DNA from: a virus
IMG/VR virus record: IMGVR_UViG_3300046171_000208
Coordinates: 1-64,000 of that record
Direction: 5' to 3' (one strand)
DNA: 64,000 nt
The position numbers and the translations under genes were made by a program. Positions 16,263 to 25,972 of this stretch are shown here, piece by piece. The notes below the pieces were generated by a model. The model did no database searches and had not been told where the DNA came from. It worked only from the letters and a program-made list of their open reading frames with translations. The number at the start of each line of letters is the position of its first letter. Position 1 is the first letter of the stretch.

Positions 16263-18044
16263 ATGGCAGAGAAGGGTTTTGGTGTAAAGGAGATTAATTT
16301 GATTGGTGCGTCAGGAACACCAACGATTGAGAGTCCTAACAATTTAAATTTAAACGCTGTTAATGTTGCGATTAGTACAAACGCAACTATTGGTGGAACT
16401 CTTGCTGTGTCTGGAAATGTTTCTGTTGGTGGAACATTAACATATGAAGACGTAACTAATATAGATTCAGTGGGTGTTATAACAGCAAGAGAGGGAATAA
16501 AAATACCTGATGATAAGTATGTATATCTTGGATCTGATAATGATTTAGAAATTACGCATACTGGTAGTAATGGAAATATTAATAATAAAACAGGTGATTT
16601 AGTTATAAGAACTCTAGGTTCTGGTGATGATATTTTTATAGATGCTGTTGATGATGTTAATATAAGAGTTCAATCCACTGATAATGCTATTACTTGTATT
16701 GGTGATGGAGCTGTAACTTTACACTATAATGGTGGTGCAAAATTAGCAACTACTAATACAGGTGTGAATGTAACAGGAACTCTCGCTGCAACTGCAGTAA
16801 CGGGTGATGGTTCAGGATTAACAAGTTTACCTGCAGCAACTCCAACTGACTCTGATATTCAGGTTGTATATACTGTCACTGCAAACGGTTCTTCTGCATA
16901 TCGTTTTGCTGGTAATGGTGTTGTAAGTACAGCAGATGACCCAGATTTATATTTAATACGAGGACAGAAATATCGTTTCATTAATAATTCAGGCGGTTCA
17001 CATCCATTCCAAATTCGTGAAGCATCAGGTGGTACAGCATATAGCACAGGTGTAACAAACAACGGAGCATCATCGGGTAATATTGATTTTGCACCAACCT
17101 TTGATTCTCCAGCACAATTAGTTTATCAGTGTACTTCACACTCTGGAATGGTTGGTAATATCTATTTAAGAGATGCTGCTGGTGGTAATACAACTGTAGG
17201 AGTAAGTACTTTTAGTGGTAAAGTAACCATTGAGAGTTCTGTCAACCCTACTTATAATAAAGGTAATTTCGGACCAGGAAGTTTAACTTTACAAAACAAC
17301 TCTGCTGATAACACTGTTGATTTCTCACAAGGTATAGTATTCACTGATAATGCAAATAATGAAAGTAATGGAGGATGGGTACATGCAGCCATCTGTACTG
17401 TAGGAACCACTGGATATAATGGTAATATAATTTTTGGAGTTGATGGTAATGGTGCTGCAAATAATAACTTGTCTGGTATAACTGAACAACTTCGCATTGC
17501 AAATGATGGGTTTGTATCTTTTGGCGGTGATGCTGATTTAGGTTTTATAAGATCTGGAACTAATACACTTCAATGTAAAACAAATGGTACTTTATGTACA
17601 GAGTTTGCTGCTAACCAAAGAGTAAGAATGCCACAAGTGTATAGCACAAATGGTTCTAATATGAGAGATGTTCAGATAGAATCTGATGGTACATTATGTG
17701 CAGGTAATACTTCTATTCGTTTATCTAAAAAGAATATTACATCTCAATCAGATGTTTCTTGGTTATACAATTTAAATCCAGTTACTTTTAATTACAGAAA
17801 AAAAATTGTTGATAAGGTCACTGGTGAACATACTTACTTGGAAGAGGTAGAGGAAGAAACTTCTTATGGATTAATAGCAGAAGAAGTTGAAACTATTAAA
17901 AAAGATTTTTGTTTTTACAATAATAATAAATTAGCAGGGGTTCATTATAACCAATTAATTACTCCTTTATTAAAATCTTTGCAAGATCAAAAGAAAGAGA
18001 TTGATATTCTTAAGGCAGAGGTTGCTGCCCTCAAAGCTAAATAA
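16263..18044 (+). CDS. Tail-fibre protein with plastocyanin-like domain and S74 chaperone end
   Basis: This 593-residue protein has three parts. Residues 1-190 are shared fibre modules (GGTLTYEDV). Residues about 198-305 form a cupredoxin-like domain with a complete type-1 copper ligand set: His247 (GGSHPF), then Cys290, His293 and Met296 in YQCTSHSGMVG. The last ~110 residues (RLSKKNI, LNPVTFNYRKK, YGLIAEEVE, GVHYNQL and a coiled coil) are an S74 intramolecular chaperone, which helps a trimeric fibre fold and is then self-cleaved. The usual SD-x-K start of S74 is altered to SIRLSKKNI. The gene follows a late box. Copper binding is predicted, not shown. Confidence 0.85.
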   Translation: MAEKGFGVKEINLIGASGTPTIESPNNLNLNAVNVAISTNATIGGTLAVSGNVSVGGTLTYEDVTNIDSVGVITAREGIKIPDDKYVYLGSDNDLEITHTGSNGNINNKTGDLVIRTLGSGDDIFIDAVDDVNIRVQSTDNAITCIGDGAVTLHYNGGAKLATTNTGVNVTGTLAATAVTGDGSGLTSLPAATPTDSDIQVVYTVTANGSSAYRFAGNGVVSTADDPDLYLIRGQKYRFINNSGGSHPFQIREASGGTAYSTGVTNNGASSGNIDFAPTFDSPAQLVYQCTSHSGMVGNIYLRDAAGGNTTVGVSTFSGKVTIESSVNPTYNKGNFGPGSLTLQNNSADNTVDFSQGIVFTDNANNESNGGWVHAAICTVGTTGYNGNIIFGVDGNGAANNNLSGITEQLRIANDGFVSFGGDADLGFIRSGTNTLQCKTNGTLCTEFAANQRVRMPQVYSTNGSNMRDVQIESDGTLCAGNTSIRLSKKNITSQSDVSWLYNLNPVTFNYRKKIVDKVTGEHTYLEEVEEETSYGLIAEEVETIKKDFCFYNNNKLAGVHYNQLITPLLKSLQDQKKEIDILKAEVAALKAK

Positions 18045-18057
18045 CTAAAAAAATAAT

Positions 18058-18285
18058 ATGGCAAAGAACAGAGAATTATCACAAGTCGGAAATTTTATAA
18101 CGGTCAATGACTCGTCGGGTGCTATTGGCATAGCAAACTCTGTTGGAATTAATACGACTACACCTACAGGTTCTTATGCATTGGATGTTCACGGTACTAT
18201 AAATAGTAACACTGATGTTCAAGTAAATGGTGTCTCACTCGCAACACAAGGTGATGCAACAGCACTTGCAATCGCACTAGGATAA
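18058..18285 (+). CDS. Small structural/fibre-associated protein (75 aa)
   Basis: The 75-residue product starts MAKNRELSQVGNFITVND and carries GINTTTPTGSYALDVHGTI, a segment common in phage fibre proteins ahead of S74-type domains. It is too short for a fibre shaft. The start lies 13 bp after the previous stop, behind a GCTAAATA box, and the next gene begins one base after its stop. Confidence 0.65.
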   Translation: MAKNRELSQVGNFITVNDSSGAIGIANSVGINTTTPTGSYALDVHGTINSNTDVQVNGVSLATQGDATALAIALG

Positions 18286-18286
18286 A

Positions 18287-18613
18287 ATGGCAAATACCTT
18301 TAAATTAAAAACAAAAGCGAACGTTGGTATTACAACTCAAAATGTTTATGTTGTTCCAAGTGCAACCACAACTGTTGTAATTGGTATTACACTCGCAAAT
18401 ACTTCTGGAACTGGTTGTCTGGTTGGAGTTGGAATTACTCGTCCATCTACAGATGATGTTAAGTTATTAAAAAATGCTCCAATTCCTCAAGGATCATCTC
18501 TTGAATTTATGGCAGGAAATAAAGTTGTATTGGAAACTTCAGACACATTAACAGTAGATAGTGATCAAAATAATAGTATTGATGCTTCATTAACAATAAT
18601 GGAGATAACATAA
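18287..18613 (+). CDS. Small conserved appendage protein (108 aa)
   Basis: The sequence MANTFKLKTKANVGITTQ followed by a beta-sandwich pattern (TTVVIGITLANTSGTGC, PIPQGSSLEFMAGNKVVLE, TLTVDSDQNN) fits a small all-beta phage capsid or tail decoration protein of a type common in cyanophages. It is packed one base from both neighbours. No function beyond a structural role can be read. Confidence 0.65.
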   Translation: MANTFKLKTKANVGITTQNVYVVPSATTTVVIGITLANTSGTGCLVGVGITRPSTDDVKLLKNAPIPQGSSLEFMAGNKVVLETSDTLTVDSDQNNSIDASLTIMEIT

Positions 18614-18614
18614 G

Positions 18615-20912
18615 ATGGCATTAACCCGCATTACAAAGGGTGTCATCAAACCCAACGAGAATTACGATACACATAATATAAATTCAACAGGTATTGTTAC
18701 TTCAGTTGGATTGGATGTAAATGGAAACGCAGATATAAGTGGAAGTTTGTCAGTTGGTGGTGTACTGACTTATGAAGATGTAACAAGTATTGATTCAGTT
18801 GGTATTATAACTGCTCGAACTGGATTAGTTTCACCATATGCAGATATAGATGATTTTGTAAGTGTAGGAAGTAATATTCATTTAGGTAATGCTGGTGTTG
18901 TAACTGCAACAAGTTTTGTAGGAAGTGGTGCTGCATTGACAGGTATTGATGCAACTTCAATTAAAGACTCTGGTGGAAATGTAAAGATACAGGCACAAGC
19001 ATCAGGTGCGATTCATTCTGGTATATCAACATTCTCAGATGATGTAACATTTACAGGAGCAAACTATAATGTCGTATGGGATAAGTCAACTAACAGATTA
19101 AAATTTGATGCTGATGCACAATTAAGATTTCAGGATAGTTCATTTAGAATTTACCATGATGGTTCTGGAACTTCTTTTATTAGAAATACATCTACAAATC
19201 TTAGAATAACCTCTGATATTTTTAGAGTTAGAAAAAATAATGACAGCACTCATTATATTAATTGTGGATCAAATCGTGTTCAGTTATATGAAAGTGGTAA
19301 TGAGAAATTAGCAACCACTAGCACTGGAGTCAACGTCACTGGTAATGTTGTTGCCACAGGAGCAGATATTAATGGAGATTTAGATGTAGATGGTCATACA
19401 AATTTAGATAATGTAAGTATCGCTGGAGTTACAACATTTAGTGATGATCTTACATTAACTGGAGCATCATATAATGTCTTATGGGATAAATCAGATAATC
19501 AATTAGAGTTTGGAGATAATGCAAAGTTATCTTTCGGTGGATCGTCGGATATGCAGTTGTATCATGACTCAAATAATAGTTACATTGATGATTCTGGTAA
19601 CGGAAGTTTATTTTTACAAAGTAGTGGAACAGGTATATATTTTCAAGTCATAGGTGGGTCAAATAGAATGGCCGACTTTAATGTTGGAGGAGATGTTAAA
19701 CTATATCACAACGCAAATTCAAAATTACGCACAACAAACACAGGAGCACAAATAGATACCATTCTTAAATTATATGGAGCTGCTGGAACTGGAGGAGGTA
19801 AATTACAATTAGCAGAAGGTGGAGCAACAAGTGAAATAGGAGTTGAAAGAAGCACTGATACAAGTAGTTCATTACTATTTGGTACAGAGATTAGTGGAAC
19901 TACAGCCACGAGAGCAAAGATTGATACTGCTGGACACTTTATACCTGCTACTGATAGCACATATGATTTAGGATTAACTGGAACAAGATGGAGAAATTTA
20001 TATGCAGATACTTTATATGGTGATGGTTCTAACTTAACTGGTATAACAGGAACAACAATAAACAATAATGCAGACAATCGAATAATAACTGGTTCAGGAA
20101 CTGCGAATACTTTAAATGGTGAAGCAAACATACTTTGGGATGGAGCAACATTAAAAATAGGAAATACTGAATCTCCCTCAAATTATAATAGTGCTTCCGA
20201 TAATATAATGATAGGTAATCACTCTGGACATGGTGGTATTACTATACTATCAGGAACAAGTAGTGGTGGATTCATTATGTTCTCTGATAATAATGGAGGA
20301 AGTGCAAACGCATATCGTGGTCAGATTGAATATCAGCACGGTGGTTCAGATCCTGATCATATGCGGTTCCTTACTGATTCAACTGAACATCTTCGCATTA
20401 GATCAAAGGGAGCACTCATGATAAGTGGTACTGATACTAGTGGTAGCACTGATATGAAACACGGATCTGAAAGTGGTGGTGGTGATTCAAACTCAATTTA
20501 TATTCCGAGAGCAAATTCTACGTTTGATTGGAAGGGTGGAATGGTCATGCGTGGTGTTGGTGGTACTTGGGGATTAAGAATATCCGCACAAGGTGCTATG
20601 ACTACAAATTCTGATACTACTGGTGAAATATTTGGTGTACACCCAGTTGAACCCACTAACCCTACTCATGCTCAAAGTACAGTAGCTGATGCAGTTACTG
20701 ATGCATACTTCCGTGTGATGGGTAATGCAAAGATATTTGCTACAGTTCCAATCTATCAATCAGGTGCAAAACCATTCTATTATAATGCAACTGCAATTAC
20801 ATCGAATGAAACGATTACAACATCATATAATGCAATGTGTGTCGGAAATATGACGATAAATAGTGGAGTAACAGTCACTGTAAATAGCGGTGCTCGTTGG
20901 GTGATAGTCTGA
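18615..20912 (+). CDS. Modular tail-fibre-like protein (765 aa)
   Basis: The N-terminus MALTRITKGVIKPNENYD then HNINSTGIVTS is shared with the 29101 gene and marks one class of anchor. The body strings together shared modules: GGVLTYEDV, SPYADIDDFVSVGSNI, SGAALTGIDATSIKDSGG, DVDGHTNLDNV, NNNADNRIITGSGTAN and a FIPATDSTYDLG-TRWRNLYA segment. The last ~60 residues (NATAITSNETITTSYNAM to GARWVIV) form a small beta end domain, repeated in outline at the end of the 35424 gene. It is probably a fibre or adhesin subunit. The stop overlaps the next start (TGATG). Confidence 0.83.
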   Translation: MALTRITKGVIKPNENYDTHNINSTGIVTSVGLDVNGNADISGSLSVGGVLTYEDVTSIDSVGIITARTGLVSPYADIDDFVSVGSNIHLGNAGVVTATSFVGSGAALTGIDATSIKDSGGNVKIQAQASGAIHSGISTFSDDVTFTGANYNVVWDKSTNRLKFDADAQLRFQDSSFRIYHDGSGTSFIRNTSTNLRITSDIFRVRKNNDSTHYINCGSNRVQLYESGNEKLATTSTGVNVTGNVVATGADINGDLDVDGHTNLDNVSIAGVTTFSDDLTLTGASYNVLWDKSDNQLEFGDNAKLSFGGSSDMQLYHDSNNSYIDDSGNGSLFLQSSGTGIYFQVIGGSNRMADFNVGGDVKLYHNANSKLRTTNTGAQIDTILKLYGAAGTGGGKLQLAEGGATSEIGVERSTDTSSSLLFGTEISGTTATRAKIDTAGHFIPATDSTYDLGLTGTRWRNLYADTLYGDGSNLTGITGTTINNNADNRIITGSGTANTLNGEANILWDGATLKIGNTESPSNYNSASDNIMIGNHSGHGGITILSGTSSGGFIMFSDNNGGSANAYRGQIEYQHGGSDPDHMRFLTDSTEHLRIRSKGALMISGTDTSGSTDMKHGSESGGGDSNSIYIPRANSTFDWKGGMVMRGVGGTWGLRISAQGAMTTNSDTTGEIFGVHPVEPTNPTHAQSTVADAVTDAYFRVMGNAKIFATVPIYQSGAKPFYYNATAITSNETITTSYNAMCVGNMTINSGVTVTVNSGARWVIV

Positions 20913-21478
20913 TGGCAAAATTAAAAACAAACGGAGTAACAGATACATCTGGTAATCAGTATGGATTTATAAACGGACAAATAATTCAAGTTCGTAATTA
21001 CATGTATACTGATATATACGAAGATACCATAACAAGTGAAAGAGATCTGCCTGGAATTTTGGGTAATGGATTAGCTGGAATTAAAACTCATAGTAATCGG
21101 AATTGGATACAGTTTGAGGCAACGATACACGCTGGTCAAAATGACACTTGGCGAACTCAAGGATATCGTGTATATTGGAGAGTAGGTCAGAGTGGAAGTT
21201 GGAATGCTTTAAATAGTGCAAATTTTACATCAACAACTTATATTGAAGGAAGTAATGGTCATTGTCGTTCAACAAGTACGATTGCACGATTTGATCCAGT
21301 AGCGGGGTCTTCTGCTTCGGTTGGTGATAATGTTTATTTCAAAATATCATTTGAAGGACATGATAATGGAAATGGATTACACATTAATAAAAACTCATCA
21401 CAAAATACCACTGCACAGGAAAACTCATTTTCTGTTGCATCAACAATGACACTTAGTGAATTATGGAGGGATAGTTAA
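20912..21478 (+). CDS. Fibre-tip-like protein, first of three paralogs (188 aa)
   Basis: After a short N-terminal link (MAKLKTNGVTDTSGN) comes a compact beta domain with IIQVRNYMY, LPGILGNG, AGQNDTWRTQGYRVYWRVG and GHDNGNGLHINKN. The next two genes have the same order of motifs (DMPGILGNG, STWRS, GH--G-TLHLNQ), so this is a tandem gene family. The ATG overlaps the previous stop; an in-frame ATG at 20897 lies inside the previous gene. It likely forms a receptor-binding or decoration domain. No enzyme motif is seen. Confidence 0.75.
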   Translation: MAKLKTNGVTDTSGNQYGFINGQIIQVRNYMYTDIYEDTITSERDLPGILGNGLAGIKTHSNRNWIQFEATIHAGQNDTWRTQGYRVYWRVGQSGSWNALNSANFTSTTYIEGSNGHCRSTSTIARFDPVAGSSASVGDNVYFKISFEGHDNGNGLHINKNSSQNTTAQENSFSVASTMTLSELWRDS

Positions 21479-22026
21479 TGAGCACGGTAATTGCAAATTC
21501 AGTATTAAGACCTGGTGATGATAAAGTAATACTTCGTAAATCAGGTTGCATTATGCAAAGTCAACAATATGAGTATAGTAGTGTATATGAAAATAGTAAT
21601 TCAAATAATGTTGAAAGTGATATGCCTGGTGTTTTAGGTAATGGTAGTGCAACCATTACACCATATTTTACAAGCAGTAAGATATTATTTACTGGATTGA
21701 TACATTGTGGACATGAATCTACTTGGAGAAGTAATTTCTTCAAAACTTTTTATCGTATAAACAGTGGTAGTTGGACTCAATTTTCTGGTGGTTTTGGTAG
21801 TAATTTATATTCAGGTACAAATTCAATGTCTCAGACAATTAAATGTTCTTACCTCCTAAGTCCATCTTATTCTTCTGGTAACTCAATTGGATTTAAAATT
21901 AGACATATTGGTCACGCAAATGGAGGTACTCTGCATTTAAATCAAATTAATTTAACAAATACGACTGCTGCCAATAATGTGATTAATGCTCACTCTAAGA
22001 TTTATTTACAGGAGGTGGCACAATGA
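21478..22026 (+). CDS. Fibre-tip-like protein, second of three paralogs (182 aa)
   Basis: Same fold as its neighbours: IMQSQQYEYSSVYE, DMPGVLGNG, HCGHESTWRSNFFKTFYR and IGHANGGTLHLNQ, ending in a beta strand (HSKIYLQEVAQ). Its N-terminus (MSTVIANSVLRPGDDKVIL) differs from the first copy, as if anchors had been swapped. It starts in a TAATG overlap and itself overlaps the third copy by four bases. Confidence 0.75.
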   Translation: MSTVIANSVLRPGDDKVILRKSGCIMQSQQYEYSSVYENSNSNNVESDMPGVLGNGSATITPYFTSSKILFTGLIHCGHESTWRSNFFKTFYRINSGSWTQFSGGFGSNLYSGTNSMSQTIKCSYLLSPSYSSGNSIGFKIRHIGHANGGTLHLNQINLTNTTAANNVINAHSKIYLQEVAQ

Positions 22027-22652
22027 GTGAAGTTGTAGTATCAAAAATACATTCACAAGCATCTGACCAGTATCTATGTGCTGCAGATGAACCTGGTTCA
22101 ATTCTTCAGGTTAAGATGTTTGAATATACATCTGTTCATGAAGACAATGCTAATAATGAAAAAGAAAGAGATATGCCTGGTATTTTAGGTAATGGAGGGA
22201 TGTTTATAGAATGTGAAGTAGGAAATCGTATCTTGGTTGAATGTAACATGCAATTGGGGCAAGAGTCTACTTGGAGATCAATTTTTATGAGAGTTTATTG
22301 GAATGGTGGTATGAACCGAGCACCAAGTGGACAACAAGTTTCTGGTGGTAATGGTGCAAATACAACATCAATCACCAACAGTGCCCGTCCAGATGATTCA
22401 TTACTATGGGCAGGGGGTAGTGGTCATAATTATACTCAAAATTATAGTGGAATGTTACATACAGCAAATTGGACTGTTCTCACTCCTCCTGTGATAAATA
22501 AAGGTGCAGTTAATTTTAGAATGACTCAAGTTGGACACAACCAAGGAAACACGTTACACCTTAATCAAAATAACACGACTAATTCAGGTGGTGCCAATAA
22601 TGCTATTCAGTGTGCATCAACAGTCATATTAAAGGAGGTTTATTATCCATGA
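22023..22652 (+). CDS. Fibre-tip-like protein, third of three paralogs (209 aa)
   Basis: The motifs ILQVKMFEYTSVHED, RDMPGILGNG, QLGQESTWRSIFMRVYW and VGHNQGNTLHLNQNN mark it as the third member of the tandem family. It has an extra ~25-residue Gly/Asn/Ser-rich insert near the middle (SGGNGANTTSITN), the place where the three copies differ most. AGGAGG lies 7 bp before the ATG, inside the second copy. Confidence 0.75.
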   Translation: MSEVVVSKIHSQASDQYLCAADEPGSILQVKMFEYTSVHEDNANNEKERDMPGILGNGGMFIECEVGNRILVECNMQLGQESTWRSIFMRVYWNGGMNRAPSGQQVSGGNGANTTSITNSARPDDSLLWAGGSGHNYTQNYSGMLHTANWTVLTPPVINKGAVNFRMTQVGHNQGNTLHLNQNNTTNSGGANNAIQCASTVILKEVYYP

Positions 22653-23014
22653 ACGTATCACAAGCAATACGAAGTCTTATACCAAATGCAAAATTTACAA
22701 TTACGAACGGTGATTATTCTACAATTGAATGGAGTGATAGTCGCACACAACCAACACAAGGTGAAGTAAATACTGAAGTGAGTCGTTTGATCGCTGCAGA
22801 ACCAATGAGACTCTTAAGAGTTGAAAGAGATAAGTTACTTACAGAGACCGATTGGGTTTCTACAAAGTCAATTGATACTGGTGTGGGTATATCAACAGAT
22901 TGGAAAACATACCGACAATCACTAAGAGACTTACCTTCAAGTGCAAGTCCTGTGATCGATTCTTCTATTATGTGTGGTATATCAAGTGTCACTTGGCCAA
23001 CGAAGCCATCATAA
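22649..23014 (+). CDS. Phage_tail_APC-like tail-assembly chaperone protein (121 aa)
   Basis: The C-terminal half has the pattern LLRVERDKLLTETDW, WKTYRQSLRDLP and a final VTWPTKPS. It matches the Phage_tail_APC family, small proteins next to tail-fibre genes thought to help fibre assembly. I chose ATG 22649 because AAAGGAGG lies 12 bp upstream and it overlaps the previous stop by four bases; an ATG at 22610 is inside the previous gene. The 47946 gene is a second member with a different N-terminus. Confidence 0.8.
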   Translation: MNVSQAIRSLIPNAKFTITNGDYSTIEWSDSRTQPTQGEVNTEVSRLIAAEPMRLLRVERDKLLTETDWVSTKSIDTGVGISTDWKTYRQSLRDLPSSASPVIDSSIMCGISSVTWPTKPS

Positions 23015-23030
23015 ATAGTCAAAAAGTAAT

Positions 23031-25610
23031 ATGGCGATAACCATAAGTGGTGCTAATAATGTAGATAAGATTCTGGCAACGGATGGAGTCTTAGATTCAA
23101 TATCAGGATTTAATGTAGTCGGTGTGATGACTGCAGGAACTTTTGATGTGACTGGAAAAACAACTACTGGTCATCTTAATATTGGAAGTAATATACAGAT
23201 AGGAAACGCAGGTATTATAACTGCAACAACATTAATTGGAAATGTAACAGGTAATATAAATGCTACATCCAATCTTCTTCTTCAGATTGGTGGTAGTGAA
23301 AAATTTAGAGTCGCATCTTCAGGTCAGTTAGGAATTGGTGGTGCAAACTATGGATCTGCAGGTCAGGTATTAACAAGTGGTGGTTCAGGTAGTGCACCGA
23401 CTTGGAGTACGATTGCATCAGATAAAATCACAGAAGGAAATACAGAAGCAGAAGTAGTAGATACAGGATCAGACGGATATTTCAAAGTTACAACTGAAGG
23501 TAGTGAAAGGCTTCGCATCGACTCAAGTGGAGACGTGCTGATCGGCACAACTGATGATGCCATTTACGGTGATAGTTCAGGTGAAGGTATAGTTCTACGT
23601 AGTGGAGAGTGTATTGATATTAATAGGACTGGTGACTCTATGCTGAACTTAAACAGACTGGGTAGTGATGGTCCAATTATGAATTTTCGTCGTGATGGTT
23701 CTGTAAAGGCTGCTCTTGGCACAAGAAGTAATGCGTTCTGTATTGATGTTAATGGTTCAGAAAGACTTCGCATCAGATCAGATGGAAAATTAGGTATAAA
23801 CACAACAACTACCAATGATTCAAGTGAACTGTTATGTCTCATGGGACCAAGTGGTGATAATGCAACCATAGGAATTAAATGTAATAGCACCACTCATGCT
23901 GGAATACTTGGTTTCCATGACACAGCTGGAACTTTTAGAGGAAGAGTACAATATAGTCATAATACCGATCACATGCAGTTTAATACTGCTGGTAGTGAAA
24001 GACTTCGCATCGGATCGAATGGTTTATTAACTGTTAATGCAACCACTTATGATGCTTTAACAATAAACACAACTGAAAATGGAACAAATGGCCCACAAGT
24101 ACAACTCACACACATTTCGGCATCACCTGCTGCTGGTGATTATGTTGGTCAATTAAGATTTAGTGGAAAGGATAGTGCTGGTAATACAGATCTTTATAGT
24201 AGAATTAGCACAGTCATAGATGATCCTACAAGTGGTCAGGAAACTGCACATTTACAATTTTCTACAAGAGGTGCAGCAGCATTTAATCCTATACTGCGTC
24301 TGAAAAACAGAGGTACTGCAAGTGCTCCAAGTTATACCACAGATGATATTAATGGTATCATTCTTGATGTTTATAATACAGGAAATCCATATCCAAGATA
24401 TATGAATTTCATTGCTAAAAGTGCTGGAAACACTGATAGTAATATTGGATTCTGGACTGAAGCAGTTGGTGGTTCTCCAACAGAAAAACTTCGTATCGCA
24501 TCAGACGGTTTTATAGGTATCGGTGAAGATGATCCACAGACAAAACTTGATGTCAGGGGAACTATTTCCACTGGAAGAAACGTTGCGAGAGAGTTAGGTA
24601 CAATCATTAATATAAGTGCAAACTATGATGGTTCAAGAGTTGGTGGTAATGTAATAAATGGTAATAAAAATTATGAGGCTGGTGCTGATTGGCTTGTTAA
24701 TTTTCCTGCTAATGCTAACCTCACCATTGATTTAGGATCATCAATACAATGTGATAGATTTGTAATATACAACCAGAATGAATATCAAGATTCAAAAAGA
24801 GAAGTTAAAAACTTTACTCTTGAGGGTTCTAATGATAATTCATCTTGGACAACTGTTCTTGATGATAATTGTGGAGCATCAGGTGCTCATGAACCAAATC
24901 CAGGTTTTAGTTTTAGAATGCCAGCAAGTTACTACGATGATGACGAAGGTGTAACTTATCGTTACTGGAAATTTACTATGAAGACTTTCCACGGAAGTGA
25001 TGGTTATGGTGGAGTCATGGAATTGGAATTGTATGCACATTCTACAACCATTCATGGAACGAGTGAAATAATTACTAGTTCTTTGGTTGCTGGAGACACT
25101 TCTGCTGAAACACTTCAAGGTATCAAACGTTTATATGCCTCGAAGGGAATGAACATTTACACTTCTGGAATTAGTGATACTTGGGAAATTACAGAGACAG
25201 GACAAACCACAAATGGTAGTTACATAGATAAAAGCACGATAAGACATAAGAGAGGTGTGATGGCAGTATCATCCTCCTATAATTCTGGAGACTTATTCAT
25301 CAGAATTGATAATCTATATCCTTTATCAGGTAATGCTTGGTGGGTTTGTGGATTAACTATATTGTCAAATGAAATTCAAGGAGGTCAGGGAGGTGCACAC
25401 CATTATGTGACCAGTCTTCAACTTATGGGTTTGGGTACTTGGAATAGTGTTAGCACACAAAATATCGTGGGTAGCATGAGTGTATCGGTCAATCAAAGTG
25501 GATCTAATTATGTTGAATTATTTGTTAACGTCAATGACAGTTCAAGAGGACCTTGTACTGTTATATGTAACGGTGGTACTTTTGATCCACCTCGTATTTC
25601 TTTCCATTAA
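23031..25610 (+). CDS. Tail-fibre protein with an F5/8C-like (galactose-binding fold) domain (859 aa)
   Basis: The shaft carries repeated (S/G)SERLRI-S-G segments (about every 100 residues), a module typical of phage fibres. At about residues 515-675 it has a discoidin or F5/8 type C-like domain: NANLTIDLGS, CDRFVIYNQNEYQDSKREV, NFTLEGSNDNSSWTTV, YRYWKFTM and GGVMELELYAH. Such domains bind carbohydrates or membranes, so this is a good candidate host-recognition module. The final 180 residues (GQTTNGSYIDKST onward) are another beta domain. A CATAAATA late box precedes the gene. Confidence 0.82.
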   Translation: MAITISGANNVDKILATDGVLDSISGFNVVGVMTAGTFDVTGKTTTGHLNIGSNIQIGNAGIITATTLIGNVTGNINATSNLLLQIGGSEKFRVASSGQLGIGGANYGSAGQVLTSGGSGSAPTWSTIASDKITEGNTEAEVVDTGSDGYFKVTTEGSERLRIDSSGDVLIGTTDDAIYGDSSGEGIVLRSGECIDINRTGDSMLNLNRLGSDGPIMNFRRDGSVKAALGTRSNAFCIDVNGSERLRIRSDGKLGINTTTTNDSSELLCLMGPSGDNATIGIKCNSTTHAGILGFHDTAGTFRGRVQYSHNTDHMQFNTAGSERLRIGSNGLLTVNATTYDALTINTTENGTNGPQVQLTHISASPAAGDYVGQLRFSGKDSAGNTDLYSRISTVIDDPTSGQETAHLQFSTRGAAAFNPILRLKNRGTASAPSYTTDDINGIILDVYNTGNPYPRYMNFIAKSAGNTDSNIGFWTEAVGGSPTEKLRIASDGFIGIGEDDPQTKLDVRGTISTGRNVARELGTIINISANYDGSRVGGNVINGNKNYEAGADWLVNFPANANLTIDLGSSIQCDRFVIYNQNEYQDSKREVKNFTLEGSNDNSSWTTVLDDNCGASGAHEPNPGFSFRMPASYYDDDEGVTYRYWKFTMKTFHGSDGYGGVMELELYAHSTTIHGTSEIITSSLVAGDTSAETLQGIKRLYASKGMNIYTSGISDTWEITETGQTTNGSYIDKSTIRHKRGVMAVSSSYNSGDLFIRIDNLYPLSGNAWWVCGLTILSNEIQGGQGGAHHYVTSLQLMGLGTWNSVSTQNIVGSMSVSVNQSGSNYVELFVNVNDSSRGPCTVICNGGTFDPPRISFH

Positions 25611-25615
25611 TAATT

Positions 25616-25954
25616 ATGGCATTTACAACAAGTTGGTCAGTAACTGACCTTGGCAACAAAAAATATGGAGACATCACAAATATAGTGACTGTTGGTGTAA
25701 AGTGCACTGTAGCAGAAGATTCTTACAAAGGTGAGTGGACATCAAGTTTTAAGATTGGAACTGCTGATACGACTGCAGCAGGTTATATTGGATTTACATC
25801 AATCACAGAAGCAAATTGTTTAGAGTGGGTAAAGGTTGCAATGGGTAGCACTACAATGAGTGATGCTCAAGCATATGGTAAACTGATGATTGAAAATCAA
25901 AAATCAAATAGTAGTAATGTTGGGGTGGTTACTAATACTATTCCTTGGTCATAA
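25616..25954 (+). CDS. Small conserved tail-associated protein (112 aa)
   Basis: The product starts MAFTTSWSVTDLGNKKYGDI and contains WTSSFKIGT, FTSITEANCLEWVKVAMG and ends TNTIPWS. It is a mixed alpha-beta protein of a type often found beside cyanophage fibre genes, but I cannot name a function. It starts 5 bp after the F5/8C fibre gene. Its stop is buried in the late box of the next gene. Confidence 0.65.
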   Translation: MAFTTSWSVTDLGNKKYGDITNIVTVGVKCTVAEDSYKGEWTSSFKIGTADTTAAGYIGFTSITEANCLEWVKVAMGSTTMSDAQAYGKLMIENQKSNSSNVGVVTNTIPWS

Positions 25955-25972
25955 ATAACTAAAAAAATATAA

